Shown piece by piece: positions 1 to 7,578 of a stretch of DNA of 64,000 nt. Positions within the stretch are counted from its first letter, which is position 1; each line of letters starts with the position of its first letter. A program made the translations under genes and the position numbers. The stretch covers positions 62,001-126,000 of the forward strand of contig JAAWDM010000032.1 in assembly GCA_022793795.1 (NCBI GenBank), given 5' to 3'. This DNA is from Bacillota bacterium. Its GTDB lineage: Bacteria; Bacillota; Clostridia; Peptostreptococcales; Anaerovoracaceae. The notes below the pieces were generated by a model that made no database searches, was not told where the DNA came from, and saw nothing but the letters and a program-made list of their open reading frames with translations.

Positions 1-322
1 CCACTGCATCCAGTTCTTTCACCGGTGTTTTGGTCTCTAAGGTAAACAGAGGCAAGCCTTCTTCACGCATTAGGTTTTCCATATCGGACGCTGGTGCAAA
101 CACCCGCTCACAATAGATGGAATGTCTGTCGTTAAGGGCTTTATACAGAATTTGCAGTCCTAAATAGGACATGCCGATCTCATAAACGTCGGGAAACGCA
201 AATGCAAACCTGCTCTGTACAGAATCTATATCCTTTTTTACCGAATGAATCTCGCCGCCAATATAGCGTCCCGGCTTTTCTACTCGTTTTAACAGTTGAT
301 TTAGCTTATCAATTTCTCTCAT
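1..322 (-). CDS. TIGR03960-type B12-binding radical SAM protein, N-terminal part (cut by the window edge)
   Basis: The first 107 codons of a gene that runs off the left edge. The start codon lies behind an AGGAG-type ribosome binding site inside the end of the preceding HD-domain gene, overlapping it by 14 bases, so the two are translationally linked. The visible protein begins MREIDKLNQLLKRVEKPGRY and continues with a stretch containing FPDVYEIGMSYLGLQIL, typical of the N-terminal B12-binding-like region of the TIGR03960 radical SAM family. The radical SAM cysteine motif would lie beyond the edge and cannot be checked. In many Clostridia this family sits close to rplU, rpmA and obgE, as here. 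The reaction of the family is not established; its neighbours suggest a link to RNA or ribosome biology, which is inference. Confidence 0.75.
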   Translation of the reverse strand, partial: MREIDKLNQLLKRVEKPGRYIGGEIHSVKKDIDSVQSRFAFAFPDVYEIGMSYLGLQILYKALNDRHSIYCERVFAPASDMENLMREEGLPLFTLETKTPVKELDAV

Positions 323-851
323 CCTTTTTTTCTCCTGTAACCAATTCATCGATGGATATGCCGATGATATCTTCTATTTGTGAAAGCAGATTTCTCATTT
401 TTTCTCGCTTCTCTATGAGTTTAGCCTGAATGTCAGGTCTATGAGGCGCTTTATTCATGATATATTGAAATCGTTCGTCTACGCCCACATAGCAGGCCTC
501 TTTTACCAATCTATCGCCAAGACACACCAAATCCGTCTCGTCCAGCTTGTCTACATCATCGAATTCATAAAACATATGATTCCTTATAATATTCGCTTCA
601 TCCGCATAGCCTAAGGATAAGAGGGCATCTGCACCCACATTCCAATGTTCCTCCTCCACCCTGGCCACATCATGAGCAAGTCCAGCGCCTTGAATTAAGG
701 TTGTATCCAGATGGTATCCATGGTCATTTAGGGCCTCTGCAATGAGAAGAGCCACTCTGGTCACCGCTCTGCAATGTCTGATTACATGAGGAGGCGTCTC
801 ATATTGTGTATATAATCTTTCTATTTCTTCCTCTGAAATTCGTCTCTTCAT
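309..851 (-). CDS. HD-domain phosphohydrolase family protein
   Basis: A 180-residue soluble protein with the HD metal-dependent phosphohydrolase signature: H26 in a VIRHCRAV segment, the H60-D61 doublet in GLAHDVARVE, H92, and D113 in CLGDRLV. These match the spacing of the metal-binding His, His-Asp and Asp residues of HD proteins. Members hydrolyse nucleotides, cyclic nucleotides or phosphate monoesters; the substrate here cannot be read from the sequence. The start has a GAGG site six bases upstream. The 3' end overlaps the start of the following radical SAM gene by 14 bases. A strong hairpin terminator separates it from the LytM-like gene upstream, so it may have its own promoter. Confidence 0.75.
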   Translation of the reverse strand: MKRRISEEEIERLYTQYETPPHVIRHCRAVTRVALLIAEALNDHGYHLDTTLIQGAGLAHDVARVEEEHWNVGADALLSLGYADEANIIRNHMFYEFDDVDKLDETDLVCLGDRLVKEACYVGVDERFQYIMNKAPHRPDIQAKLIEKREKMRNLLSQIEDIIGISIDELVTGEKKDERN

Positions 852-893
852 TTCTACCTCATTTTCATTTCACTACTGACCTATAAGACGCAT

Positions 894-925
894 AAAAACA
901 CCGGCTAGGTTATACCGGTGTTTTT
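894..925 (-). terminator. Rho-independent terminator after the LytM-like gene
   Basis: A perfect 11-bp stem (AAAAACACCGG pairing with CCGGTGTTTTT) around a 10-base loop lies 45 bases past the stop of the LytM-like gene. Read on the minus strand it ends in a T-run. The plus strand also ends in Ts, so it could work both ways. Confidence 0.8.
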
Positions 926-970
926 ATTTTATCATACTTTTAAGGAATTTTCTATGTTCTTATCCAAAAA

Positions 971-1480
971 TCAGGTTTTTTCTTCTAAGGTATAGTAAAA
1001 CTCTTCCCCGCCTTCTGTATCATAAGAACCGATGATATCCCCTTTTTTTACCCGTTCGCCTGAAACCATAGTCAGGTTACAGAGTTTGCCGTAAGTGGAG
1101 ATTTTGTCTGGATGTTCAATGGTCACATACATACCCAACTGCCTGCTAATGCCTGATTTTAATATCTTTCCTCCTGCCACAGCATGAACTGGCTTCACCC
1201 CTTCGCTGCTCTCTGCATCTAAAGGCTCTCCATACTGGCCCTTTTCATTGGCTTCAATGACCGCCTGACTTACCGATGCTGGTATGCTGACGATGGTTTC
1301 TGCCGCACCCTCGCTCATCTCTTTGATATCCTGCAAAGTATAATGTTTCTCCAGATTATGGTTTATGGTTTCTCGTATATTTTCCAATGTTTCTCCGCCT
1401 GGAAGGTTAGAACTACGCAGCAGTGCAAAGATTCCCAGGCAGATGATAACTTGTAATATCAGTTTTTCTTTTTTCATCAT
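971..1480 (-). CDS. membrane-anchored degenerate LytM/M23 protein, possibly SpoIVFA-like
   Basis: A 169-residue protein with one N-terminal membrane anchor (LILQVIICLGIFALL, about residues 7-21), a charged linker, and a C-terminal LytM fold (about residues 97-169) recognisable from VHAVAGGKILKSG, YVTIEHPD and VKKGDIIGSYDTEG. The zinc ligands of active M23 peptidases are missing: the terminal HxH strand reads YYTLEEKT, so it is probably not an enzyme. In Bacillus the SpoIVFA regulator of the sigma-K protease SpoIVFB combines a membrane anchor with a degenerate LytM domain, and spoIVFAB lies beside rplU-rpmA-obg. Domain make-up and location therefore suggest a SpoIVFA relative. No SpoIVFB gene follows in the window, and the protein is shorter than Bacillus SpoIVFA. 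It could instead be another structural LytM protein. Confidence 0.6.
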   Translation of the reverse strand: MMKKEKLILQVIICLGIFALLRSSNLPGGETLENIRETINHNLEKHYTLQDIKEMSEGAAETIVSIPASVSQAVIEANEKGQYGEPLDAESSEGVKPVHAVAGGKILKSGISRQLGMYVTIEHPDKISTYGKLCNLTMVSGERVKKGDIIGSYDTEGGEEFYYTLEEKT

Positions 1481-1541
1481 CTCATTTCCTCCCTGCTACA
1501 AATTTATGCAGCATTTCCTTGGAAATGACAATGTACTTCTA

Positions 1542-2843
1542 CTAAAACTCGTCCCAATATTCCATATCGTAATTTTTGATTCGAATAATATCCCCCTCAT
1601 CCAGACCCAGTTCCTTTAGTCTGTCGATGGCTCCATTCTTTTCGATATACTTATATAGATACCTGAGGGATCCCATATCATTGAAATTGGTGGAATTGAA
1701 TATTTTTTCCAGTTGTTTTCCTTCTAAGGTATAAACATCCTCTGCCTCATCATATCCCACATAAATTTCTCTATAGTCTGGGTCTATATCATCTCTTTCA
1801 AAATCAAAGTATTCTGGCGTTTCTTCATCCATCTGTGGATTCTGTTCCACTTCTCGCAGAGCTTTCAGGGCGGCAGTTAGAATCTCCTCTACCCCCATAT
1901 TCAGCGGAGCAGACATTGGAAATACTTGATAACCCTTGCTTTCTACATATTCTTTAAATTCCAGATAACCTGGGTCATCCTCATCGATCATGTCGATTTT
2001 ATTGGCAGCTACCAGCTGAGGCTTTTTTAAAATCCTCGGACTGTATGCTTCAAGTTCCCGATTGATTTTATCAAAATCTTCAATGGGATTTCTGCCTTCG
2101 CTTCCCGATACGTCTACCACATGGATGAGTACCTTGGTTCGCTCGATGTGTTTCAAAAACTGAAACCCCAATCCCAATCCCTGACTAGCTCCTTCAATAA
2201 TACCTGCAATATCCGCCATTACAAAACTGGTGTCATAAAGCTGTACAACTCCCAGATTAGGGTCTATGGTAGTAAAGTGATAGTTGGCAATCTTCGGCTG
2301 CGCGCTGGTTGCAGTAGATAAGAGGGAGGATTTTCCAACGTTAGGAAATCCTACTAGCCCTACGTCTGCAATCAGCTTCATCTCTAAAATGACGGTTCGT
2401 TCTTTGGCCGCGCCGCCAGCTTCTGCAAAATTAGGTGCTTGACGTACAGAGTTCTTGAAATTCACATTTCCTCTGCCGCCGCGTCCACCCTTGGCTGCAA
2501 CAAAGGACTCTCCGTCCTCTATCAAATCCTTCATCAGCAGTCCGGTTTCTTCATCGATGACCATGGTTCCCACGGGTACTTTAATAATTAAGTCTTCTCC
2601 CGCCTTGCCAAATCTCTTTTTCTTCATACCGTTTTGGCCGTTTTCGGCTTCATACTTTCTCTTGTATCGAAAATCCATCAGCGTTCTCAGATTTCTATCT
2701 GCCTGAAAGATTACATTGCCGCCGCGGCCGCCATCGCCGCCATCAGGTCCTCCCTCTGGAACGAAAGGTTCTCTTCGAAAAGTGACGGCGCCATCGCCGC
2801 CCTTTCCCGACCTGATAAAAATTTTGGCTCTATCTACAAACAT
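1542..2843 (-). CDS. obgE: Obg-family GTPase
   Basis: 433 residues. The glycine-rich Obg fold covers about residues 1-158 (for example GGDGGRGGNVIF). The GTPase domain follows with G1 GFPNVGKSS, G3 DIAGIIEG and G4 NKID. A C-terminal OCT domain (about residues 350-433) ends in DIIRIKNYDMEYWDEF. Obg proteins are essential GTPases that bind the 50S subunit during late assembly and, in spore formers, influence stress and sporulation signalling. It follows rpmA after a leaky-looking terminator and is part of the classical rplU-rpmA-obg cluster. The gene ends in TAG, which matters for the in-frame TAG seen in rpmA. Confidence 0.97.
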   Translation of the reverse strand: MFVDRAKIFIRSGKGGDGAVTFRREPFVPEGGPDGGDGGRGGNVIFQADRNLRTLMDFRYKRKYEAENGQNGMKKKRFGKAGEDLIIKVPVGTMVIDEETGLLMKDLIEDGESFVAAKGGRGGRGNVNFKNSVRQAPNFAEAGGAAKERTVILEMKLIADVGLVGFPNVGKSSLLSTATSAQPKIANYHFTTIDPNLGVVQLYDTSFVMADIAGIIEGASQGLGLGFQFLKHIERTKVLIHVVDVSGSEGRNPIEDFDKINRELEAYSPRILKKPQLVAANKIDMIDEDDPGYLEFKEYVESKGYQVFPMSAPLNMGVEEILTAALKALREVEQNPQMDEETPEYFDFERDDIDPDYREIYVGYDEAEDVYTLEGKQLEKIFNSTNFNDMGSLRYLYKYIEKNGAIDRLKELGLDEGDIIRIKNYDMEYWDEF

Positions 2844-2877
2844 TTAAAGAACCTCCTTATATATCCTCACTTGCAAA

Positions 2878-2911
2878 AAGACCCCGTAAACACTCACGTC
2901 TACAGGGTCTT
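2878..2911 (-). terminator. terminator between rpmA and obgE
   Basis: The hairpin arms AAGACCC and GGGTCTT, with a further GTA/TAC pair, are followed on the minus strand by TTTTT, 11 bases after the rpmA stop codon. It probably lowers obgE expression relative to the ribosomal proteins. Confidence 0.7.
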
Positions 2912-2921
2912 ACTACTCTAA

Positions 2922-3182
2922 CTAGGCTTCTTTTGGATAAACACTGACTTGTTTTCTCTTTTTATCTTTTCTTTCAAACTTTACTGCGCCATCAATCATA
3001 GCGAACAACGTATCATCTCCGCCGATGCCTACGTTATTACCAGGATGTAGCTTTGTTCCTCTCTGTCTAACCAAAATACTTCCTGCGGTAACGAACTGTC
3101 CGTCTCCAGCTTTTAGTCCCAGACGTTTGGACTCGGAATCACGACCGTTCTAATAGCTACCTACACCTTTTTTACTTGCCAT
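2922..3182 (-). pseudogene. rpmA: 50S ribosomal protein L27 gene with an in-frame TAG at codon 11
   Basis: The 87-codon reading frame from ATG 3182 to TAG 2922 gives a full L27: MASKKGVGSY, then TAG, then [20 protein letters not shown] and a normal C-terminus ending YPKEA. The frame is unbroken apart from TAG at 3150-3152, in a place where L27 normally has Lys or Arg (GSxK-NGRD or GSxR-NGRD). There is no frameshift and every other conserved stretch is intact. No in-frame ATG with a ribosome binding site follows the TAG, so restart would remove the N-terminal arm that reaches the peptidyl-transferase centre. The start lacks the cleavable N-terminal extension found in many Firmicutes, in keeping with the absence of a prp protease gene between rplU and rpmA. 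Sequencing error, real nonsense mutation and TAG readthrough all remain possible. Confidence 0.8.
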
Positions 3183-3213
3183 AGAGACACCTCCTATCTA
3201 TCGGTTAAATATA

Positions 3214-3729
3214 CTATAATGCTGCTTCGATTGCTTCGATAATGACTGCTTTAGTAGCTTTTTCATCGATAGCAATGTTGTTTTCTTTCGCAAAAGCGAT
3301 TAACTCGTCCTTCTTCATGGATGCGGATACTTTCTTAGCAGTCTTTTCTTCTGCTGTCTTCTTCACATCCTCTGCAACTGCTTCTGCAGCTTCAACCTTC
3401 GGCGCTACCTTTTTAGGCGCTTCGCCTGTTAAGGACTCGATCTTAACCATTGTATACGGCTGTCTGTGTCCCTGCTTCTTTCTGTAGTCTTTTTTAGCCT
3501 TATACTTGAAGATAATAACCTTCTGGCCTTTTCCATTCTCAACTACGGTGCCGGTTACAGCAGTACCTACATAAGGTGCTCCTACCTTCGTTTCCTTGTC
3601 GTCGTTTAAAACCAATACTTTGTCGAAGGTTACCACATCGCCGGCTTCCACCTTCAATTTTTCGATTGTGATGATATCGCCTTCTTGTACTCTGTACTGC
3701 TTACCACCAGTTTCAATTACTGCATACAT
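3214..3729 (-). CDS. rplU: 50S ribosomal protein L21 with a C-terminal SAP/HeH-like extension
   Basis: 171 residues; ordinary L21 is about 103. Residues 1-103 are canonical L21 ([18 protein letters not shown] at the start, [18 protein letters not shown] near the end of the domain). There follows an Ala/Lys/Glu-rich linker and a final helical module of about 35 residues, [20 protein letters not shown] followed by [13 protein letters not shown], that resembles SAP/HeH or Rho-N type nucleic-acid-binding helices. L21 binds 23S rRNA in the large subunit. The gene is first in its operon, behind a strong promoter and a leader of about 95 bases. No prp gene separates it from rpmA (31-base gap). Confidence 0.95.
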   Translation of the reverse strand: MYAVIETGGKQYRVQEGDIITIEKLKVEAGDVVTFDKVLVLNDDKETKVGAPYVGTAVTGTVVENGKGQKVIIFKYKAKKDYRKKQGHRQPYTMVKIESLTGEAPKKVAPKVEAAEAVAEDVKKTAEEKTAKKVSASMKKDELIAFAKENNIAIDEKATKAVIIEAIEAAL

Positions 3730-3824
3730 GTTTTATTATTCCTCCTCAATCCAGTCTCGCCATCCAAGGTGGTCATCCAAATAATAGATGACACTTCAAA
3801 AAAACCAATTCTGTGCGGCTCAAC
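3730..3824 (-). promoter_or_regulatory. candidate L21 leader (5' untranslated region of rplU)
   Basis: About 95 transcribed bases lie between the predicted start site and rplU. Firmicutes often carry an autoregulatory L21 leader RNA here. The segment holds complementary stretches (GTCATC and GATGAC, 3769-3793) and ends in an AGGAGG ribosome binding site. Assignment rests mainly on position and length. Confidence 0.4.
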
Positions 3825-3830
3825 TACTCA

Positions 3831-3859
3831 ATCATATCATCCACTGACGCAAATGTCAA
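3831..3859 (-). promoter_or_regulatory. sigma-A promoter of rplU
   Basis: TTGACA and TATGAT separated by 17 bases on the minus strand, upstream of the rplU leader. Confidence 0.85.
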
Positions 3860-3927
3860 GAAAAAGTAACAGGAAATCCTTGAAAATCCTTAAAATTCGC
3901 CAAAGTATTCGATATATTTCTATGGTT

Positions 3928-5076
3928 CTACTCCATAACTACACCATCGTCGTCTACCAGCATGTCCATGATCGCATCAATGTCCTCTTCTGCAACCAAT
4001 TCTGGCTCCTGATCTGCCTTCGACTCCTCTTCTTGCTCCTCATCCAGCTTTTCCATCAACAAATGTTCCACCCTCTCCATCACATCCTGATGTTCCTCCA
4101 GGTATACCTTCACATTTTCGCGTCCTTGACCAATCCGCTCTCCTTCAAAGCTATACCAGGAACCAGACTTGACAATAACCTTCTCATCCACTGCTGTATC
4201 CAGTACATCGCCGGTTCTGGAAATGCCTTGTCCATACATGATGTCAAATTCCACCTGTTTAAAAGGAGGCGCAACCTTATTCTTTACAATCTTAACTTTT
4301 GTTCTGTTTCCTACAATATTATCTCCAACCTTGATGCTCTCCACTCTTCTTACATCCATACGCATGGACGCATAGAATTTTAGTGCACGACCGCCTGTGG
4401 TAGTCTCTGGACTGCCAAACATGACGCCCACCTTTTCACGAAGCTGATTGATGAAGATAACACAAGTATTGGAACGATTCACGGTTCCTGTAATTTTACG
4501 CAGGGCTTGTGACATAAGTCTAGCCTGTAAACCCACATGGCTGTCACCCATCTCTCCCTGAATTTCAGCCTTTGGTACCAGTGCAGCAACTGAGTCGATA
4601 ACGATGATATCCAAGGCTCCGCTTCGTGCCAGCATATCGCAGATTTCCAAAGCTTGTTCTCCTGTATCTGGCTGAGATACTAGAAGTTCTCCCACATTAA
4701 CCCCCAGATTCTTGGCATAAACCGGATCAAGAGCATGCTCTGCATCGATAAATGCAGCTCTGCCGCCTGCTTTCTGTGCTTCTGCAATCACATGCAGGGT
4801 TAATGTAGTCTTACCAGAGGATTCTGGTCCGTATATTTCCACAACTCTGCCCTTTGGTACGCCGCCAATACCTGTGGCCATGTCCAAACTGATAGAACCA
4901 GTGGAGATGGCTTCTACATTCATACTCGCGCTGGCATCTCCCAATTTCATCACAGCTCCCTTGCCAAATTGCTTCTCAATCTGTGCAAGGGCAGCGTCTA
5001 GGGCCTTATCTCTTTCCTTATCATCGGTTATATTTGTTACATTTAATAATTTTGAATCCTTTTTACCTGAAGCCAT
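3928..5076 (-). CDS. recA: recombinase RecA
   Basis: 382 residues. The Walker A motif GPESSGKT is at residues 83-90, the MAW-type [14 protein letters not shown] segment carries the L1 region, and [12 protein letters not shown] follows L2. The N-terminus is somewhat longer than in E. coli RecA and the C-terminal tail is strongly acidic, as is usual. RecA forms filaments on single-stranded DNA, performs strand exchange and triggers LexA self-cleavage. The gene is monocistronic, with its own TTGACC/TATGAT promoter and a LexA-type operator just downstream of the -10. The start is fixed by GGAGG at a proper distance; an earlier overlapping ATG is out of frame. It ends in TAG. Confidence 0.98.
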   Translation of the reverse strand: MASGKKDSKLLNVTNITDDKERDKALDAALAQIEKQFGKGAVMKLGDASASMNVEAISTGSISLDMATGIGGVPKGRVVEIYGPESSGKTTLTLHVIAEAQKAGGRAAFIDAEHALDPVYAKNLGVNVGELLVSQPDTGEQALEICDMLARSGALDIIVIDSVAALVPKAEIQGEMGDSHVGLQARLMSQALRKITGTVNRSNTCVIFINQLREKVGVMFGSPETTTGGRALKFYASMRMDVRRVESIKVGDNIVGNRTKVKIVKNKVAPPFKQVEFDIMYGQGISRTGDVLDTAVDEKVIVKSGSWYSFEGERIGQGRENVKVYLEEHQDVMERVEHLLMEKLDEEQEEESKADQEPELVAEEDIDAIMDMLVDDDGVVME

Positions 5077-5100
5077 ATCATATTATCCTCCCAAGAAGTA

Positions 5101-5112
5101 GAACGTTCGTTC
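5101..5112 (-). promoter_or_regulatory. LexA (SOS) operator of recA
   Basis: GAACGTTCGTTC fits the GAAC-N4-GTTC core of the Firmicutes LexA box. It lies at the expected transcription start, 8 bases downstream of the -10, where LexA would block initiation. Confidence 0.8.
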
Positions 5113-5120
5113 TTTTTTAT

Positions 5121-5149
5121 ATCATACCTTATTTTTTATAAACGGTCAA
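5121..5149 (-). promoter_or_regulatory. recA promoter
   Basis: TTGACC and TATGAT with a 17-base spacer on the minus strand, immediately upstream of the LexA box. Confidence 0.8.
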
Positions 5150-5203
5150 GGGATATTTTTCAAATTTGCCGACGAAATCGAAAAATACTTCAGCTCATAT
5201 ATC

Positions 5204-5230
5204 ATGTAATTATTTTACAGTAAATTACAT
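5204..5230. repeat. AT-rich inverted repeat between recA and the radical SAM gene
   Basis: Perfect 8-bp arms ATGTAATT and AATTACAT flank an 11-base centre. It has too little GC for a strong terminator; it might be an operator or a weak transcription stop. Function unknown. Confidence 0.4.
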
Positions 5231-5249
5231 AATATGTCAACCTGTTTTA

Positions 5250-6278
5250 CTATAAAAACCGTAACTGTTCATTCTTTTCTTCCGTAGATGCGGCTTGCTT
5301 TTTCTGTTGTTCCCTTCCGTGGACATCTCCACATGGCTTCCCCCTCTCACTGAGTTTCTTTGCAGCCGGCGCCATGTAATCCGAAGGCATATGATATTTT
5401 CTTCGAAGCCTGCTGATTTGTTCATAGACTTTACTGCGGTAAGCCTGCTTCGCGGCTTTATCCTGATACAATACATTTAATGGCGCTAAAAGATTCGGAT
5501 ATTCCTTCCATATAAAATCAAAAAACACTTCTCTCGTTCTTCCCCGAAGATTGAGAAAAGCTGTAAGCATATATTTTGCACCGCAGTCCTTTGCGCCTTG
5601 AAACAGCCCTTCCAAATTCTCTGGATTATCTGTCAGATAGGGAATGATGGGCATATCGTGAATACCGACCACCGCATTGGTATTACCGAAGGTTTTCAAC
5701 ATGGCAAATCGCCTGGTCGGTGACACTGCGCCAGGTTCTATCTTGGCCGCCAGATTCTCATCCATACAGGTTATGGTAGAAGCAATATTCACATAGGTCA
5801 GATGGGAAAGCTGGTCTATCAGGTCGTAATCCCGCAAAATCAAGTCGGATTTCGTAGAGATGATGCAAGGGTTTTTATATTTAATTAGAATTCGCCACAC
5901 CTCTGGCATTACCGACTCTTCCTGTTCCCATGGCTGATAATTATCGGTGATGCCGCCTAAATTGATAACTTCTCCTTGCCATTTTGGAGAGGAAAGTTGT
6001 CGTTCCAGCATCTCTGGCAAATTTCTTTTTACATATACCGCATGGAAAAACCGACTGGAGCCGGCAAACTGCTGCTGAACCTGGTCTGCTCCCGTTCCTA
6101 CCATATAATCATGGGAGTATAGAGCAAAGCAATACTTACATCCATGGCCGCAGCCTCTATAAACGTTTAAATCCCAAGTATAAGGAAAACGGCCTTTCAC
6201 ACGATTGGCCGCTGATTTGCAGTGAATGACGAAACGCTGCTGATTCTCATGGTTCAGTTTCTGGGTTTCAGTCATCAT
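5250..6278 (-). CDS. SplB-like radical SAM protein (COG1533, Rv2578c/PA0069 type)
   Basis: 342 residues. The radical SAM cluster motif is C43-x3-C47-x2-C50 in GCGHGCKYCF. The following segments LGGITDNYQPWE, TKSDLILRDYDLI and GIHDMPIIPYLTDN are characteristic of the COG1533 family related to spore photoproduct lyase. The Lys/Gln-rich C-terminal tail is low in complexity. The family uses S-adenosylmethionine and a [4Fe-4S] cluster; its physiological substrate is not known to me, and the protein lacks clear features that would make it spore photoproduct lyase itself. It lies between cinA and recA. Two adjacent ATG codons follow an AAGGAG site; either could start translation. Confidence 0.85.
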   Translation of the reverse strand: MMTETQKLNHENQQRFVIHCKSAANRVKGRFPYTWDLNVYRGCGHGCKYCFALYSHDYMVGTGADQVQQQFAGSSRFFHAVYVKRNLPEMLERQLSSPKWQGEVINLGGITDNYQPWEQEESVMPEVWRILIKYKNPCIISTKSDLILRDYDLIDQLSHLTYVNIASTITCMDENLAAKIEPGAVSPTRRFAMLKTFGNTNAVVGIHDMPIIPYLTDNPENLEGLFQGAKDCGAKYMLTAFLNLRGRTREVFFDFIWKEYPNLLAPLNVLYQDKAAKQAYRSKVYEQISRLRRKYHMPSDYMAPAAKKLSERGKPCGDVHGREQQKKQAASTEEKNEQLRFL

Positions 6279-6296
6279 ATATCTCCTTTTTAATAT

Positions 6297-7529
6297 TTAC
6301 ATAATAATTCTTCGGTAAACTTCATGTAGCATGGAAAGTACCGCATAATGACGATTCCATTCTCTGTTCACATTACGCATTTGCACCTTTTGCACTGTCG
6401 TAGCGCCCTGCCAGGTCATCCCAATATACACAAGGCCTACCGGTTTCCCTTCCGACGGCTCCGGCCCAGCAACTCCTGTAATGGAAATACAGATATCTGA
6501 ACCTGTAATGCGATAAAGTCCTGACGCCATCTCTGCTGCTGTTTCCTGGCTTACTGCTCCATAGTTCTCGATGGTATCTGCAGAAACTCCCAGTTCGTCA
6601 ACCTTTGCCTGATTGGTATAGGTGACAATACCTCGATTGAACACATCTGAAATTCCTGGAACTTGGGTGAGAGCCCCTGCAAATAGACCTCCGGTACAGG
6701 ATTCACAACAGGAGATGGTAATGTTCTTTTCTAAAAGCAGCCTTCCTACCACCTGAACCAATTCCTCATTATCGTGACTATAGATATAATCACCGATGAG
6801 GGCATCCACCTTTTCTATCATGTCATCAACCGCTGCTTCAGCTTCCTGCTGGGTAGCTCTCTTGGAAGCGATGCGAAGACTGCACTCTCCCTCCTTGGCA
6901 TAGGTGGCGATGGTAGGATCGGTCTGTACATTGATAAGGGGCAGAAGCTCCGTTTCCATTCTGGACTCACCTAAACCGAAAGCTCTTAAAATCCGATAGG
7001 AAATCACACTATCCTGATGGGCCGCTAAAATAGGTTTTACCTGTTTTTCAAACATGCGAGTCATCTCTCTAGGAGGCCCTGGCATGGCGATAATCCGCTT
7101 TCCGTCCTTTTCCAAAAGAAAACCTGGAGCGGTTCCTGCATCGTTGGGAAGAACTACGGCTCTGGACGGCATATTGGCCTGCTTATAATTGTTTTCTGTA
7201 ATGGTTCGATTCATCTTCATCATGTAGGCTTTCAAGTCTGCCAGACATGTTTCGTTTACCACCAGGTAGTCGTCCATAGCCTGACAGATGACCTCCTTGG
7301 TCAAATCGTCCTGTGTGGGCCCCAGACCGCCAGTGGTAAGAATCAAATCGCAATCACGAAAGGCTAACTCAATGGTCTCCAAAAGCCGCTCTGGATTGTC
7401 TCCTACTGTATAGTGATACATCACATCGTAACCCATATGATTCAGTTCCTGTGACAGATAGGCCGCATTGGTATTGACCACCTGCCCAAAAAGGATTTCT
7501 GTTCCCACTGTTAAAATCGCTGTACGCAT
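6297..7529 (-). CDS. cinA: CinA family protein with C-terminal nicotinamide-nucleotide amidase domain
   Basis: 410 residues. The N-terminal MoCF-like CinA domain has TVGTEILFGQVVNTNAAYLS and TTGGLGPTQDDLTKE (about residues 6-80). The C-terminal PncC amidase domain (about 250-410) has the serine motif ESCTGGLFAG and TGVAGPEPSEGKPVGLVYIG. The protein recycles NAD breakdown products: the N-terminal domain is related to ADP-ribose pyrophosphatases and the C-terminal domain deamidates NMN. cinA near recA is the classical arrangement in Firmicutes. It ends 18 bases before the radical SAM gene and probably shares its transcript. Confidence 0.95.
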   Translation of the reverse strand: MRTAILTVGTEILFGQVVNTNAAYLSQELNHMGYDVMYHYTVGDNPERLLETIELAFRDCDLILTTGGLGPTQDDLTKEVICQAMDDYLVVNETCLADLKAYMMKMNRTITENNYKQANMPSRAVVLPNDAGTAPGFLLEKDGKRIIAMPGPPREMTRMFEKQVKPILAAHQDSVISYRILRAFGLGESRMETELLPLINVQTDPTIATYAKEGECSLRIASKRATQQEAEAAVDDMIEKVDALIGDYIYSHDNEELVQVVGRLLLEKNITISCCESCTGGLFAGALTQVPGISDVFNRGIVTYTNQAKVDELGVSADTIENYGAVSQETAAEMASGLYRITGSDICISITGVAGPEPSEGKPVGLVYIGMTWQGATTVQKVQMRNVNREWNRHYAVLSMLHEVYRRIIM

Positions 7530-7578
7530 GGATTTTTCCTCCTGTTATCTTTTCTATATCCTCCATTGGCAAAACATT

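Noticed and set aside
10-322. Possible separate short gene at the left edge on the plus strand (202-429)
   Set aside because: It is antisense to the radical SAM and HD genes, which have clear family motifs and start sites.
2922-3182. Global reassignment of TAG to an amino acid as explanation of the rpmA stop
   Set aside because: obgE, recA, ribBA and rpmA itself all terminate with TAG at the expected C-termini.
3685-4383. A 232-residue plus-strand open frame overlapping rplU and recA
   Set aside because: Antisense to two certain genes, with unnatural composition and no ribosome binding site.
5204-5230. AT-rich inverted repeat as an intrinsic terminator of recA or the radical SAM gene
   Set aside because: It lies upstream of recA, not downstream, has no GC-rich stem and no T-run. 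Kept only as an unassigned repeat.
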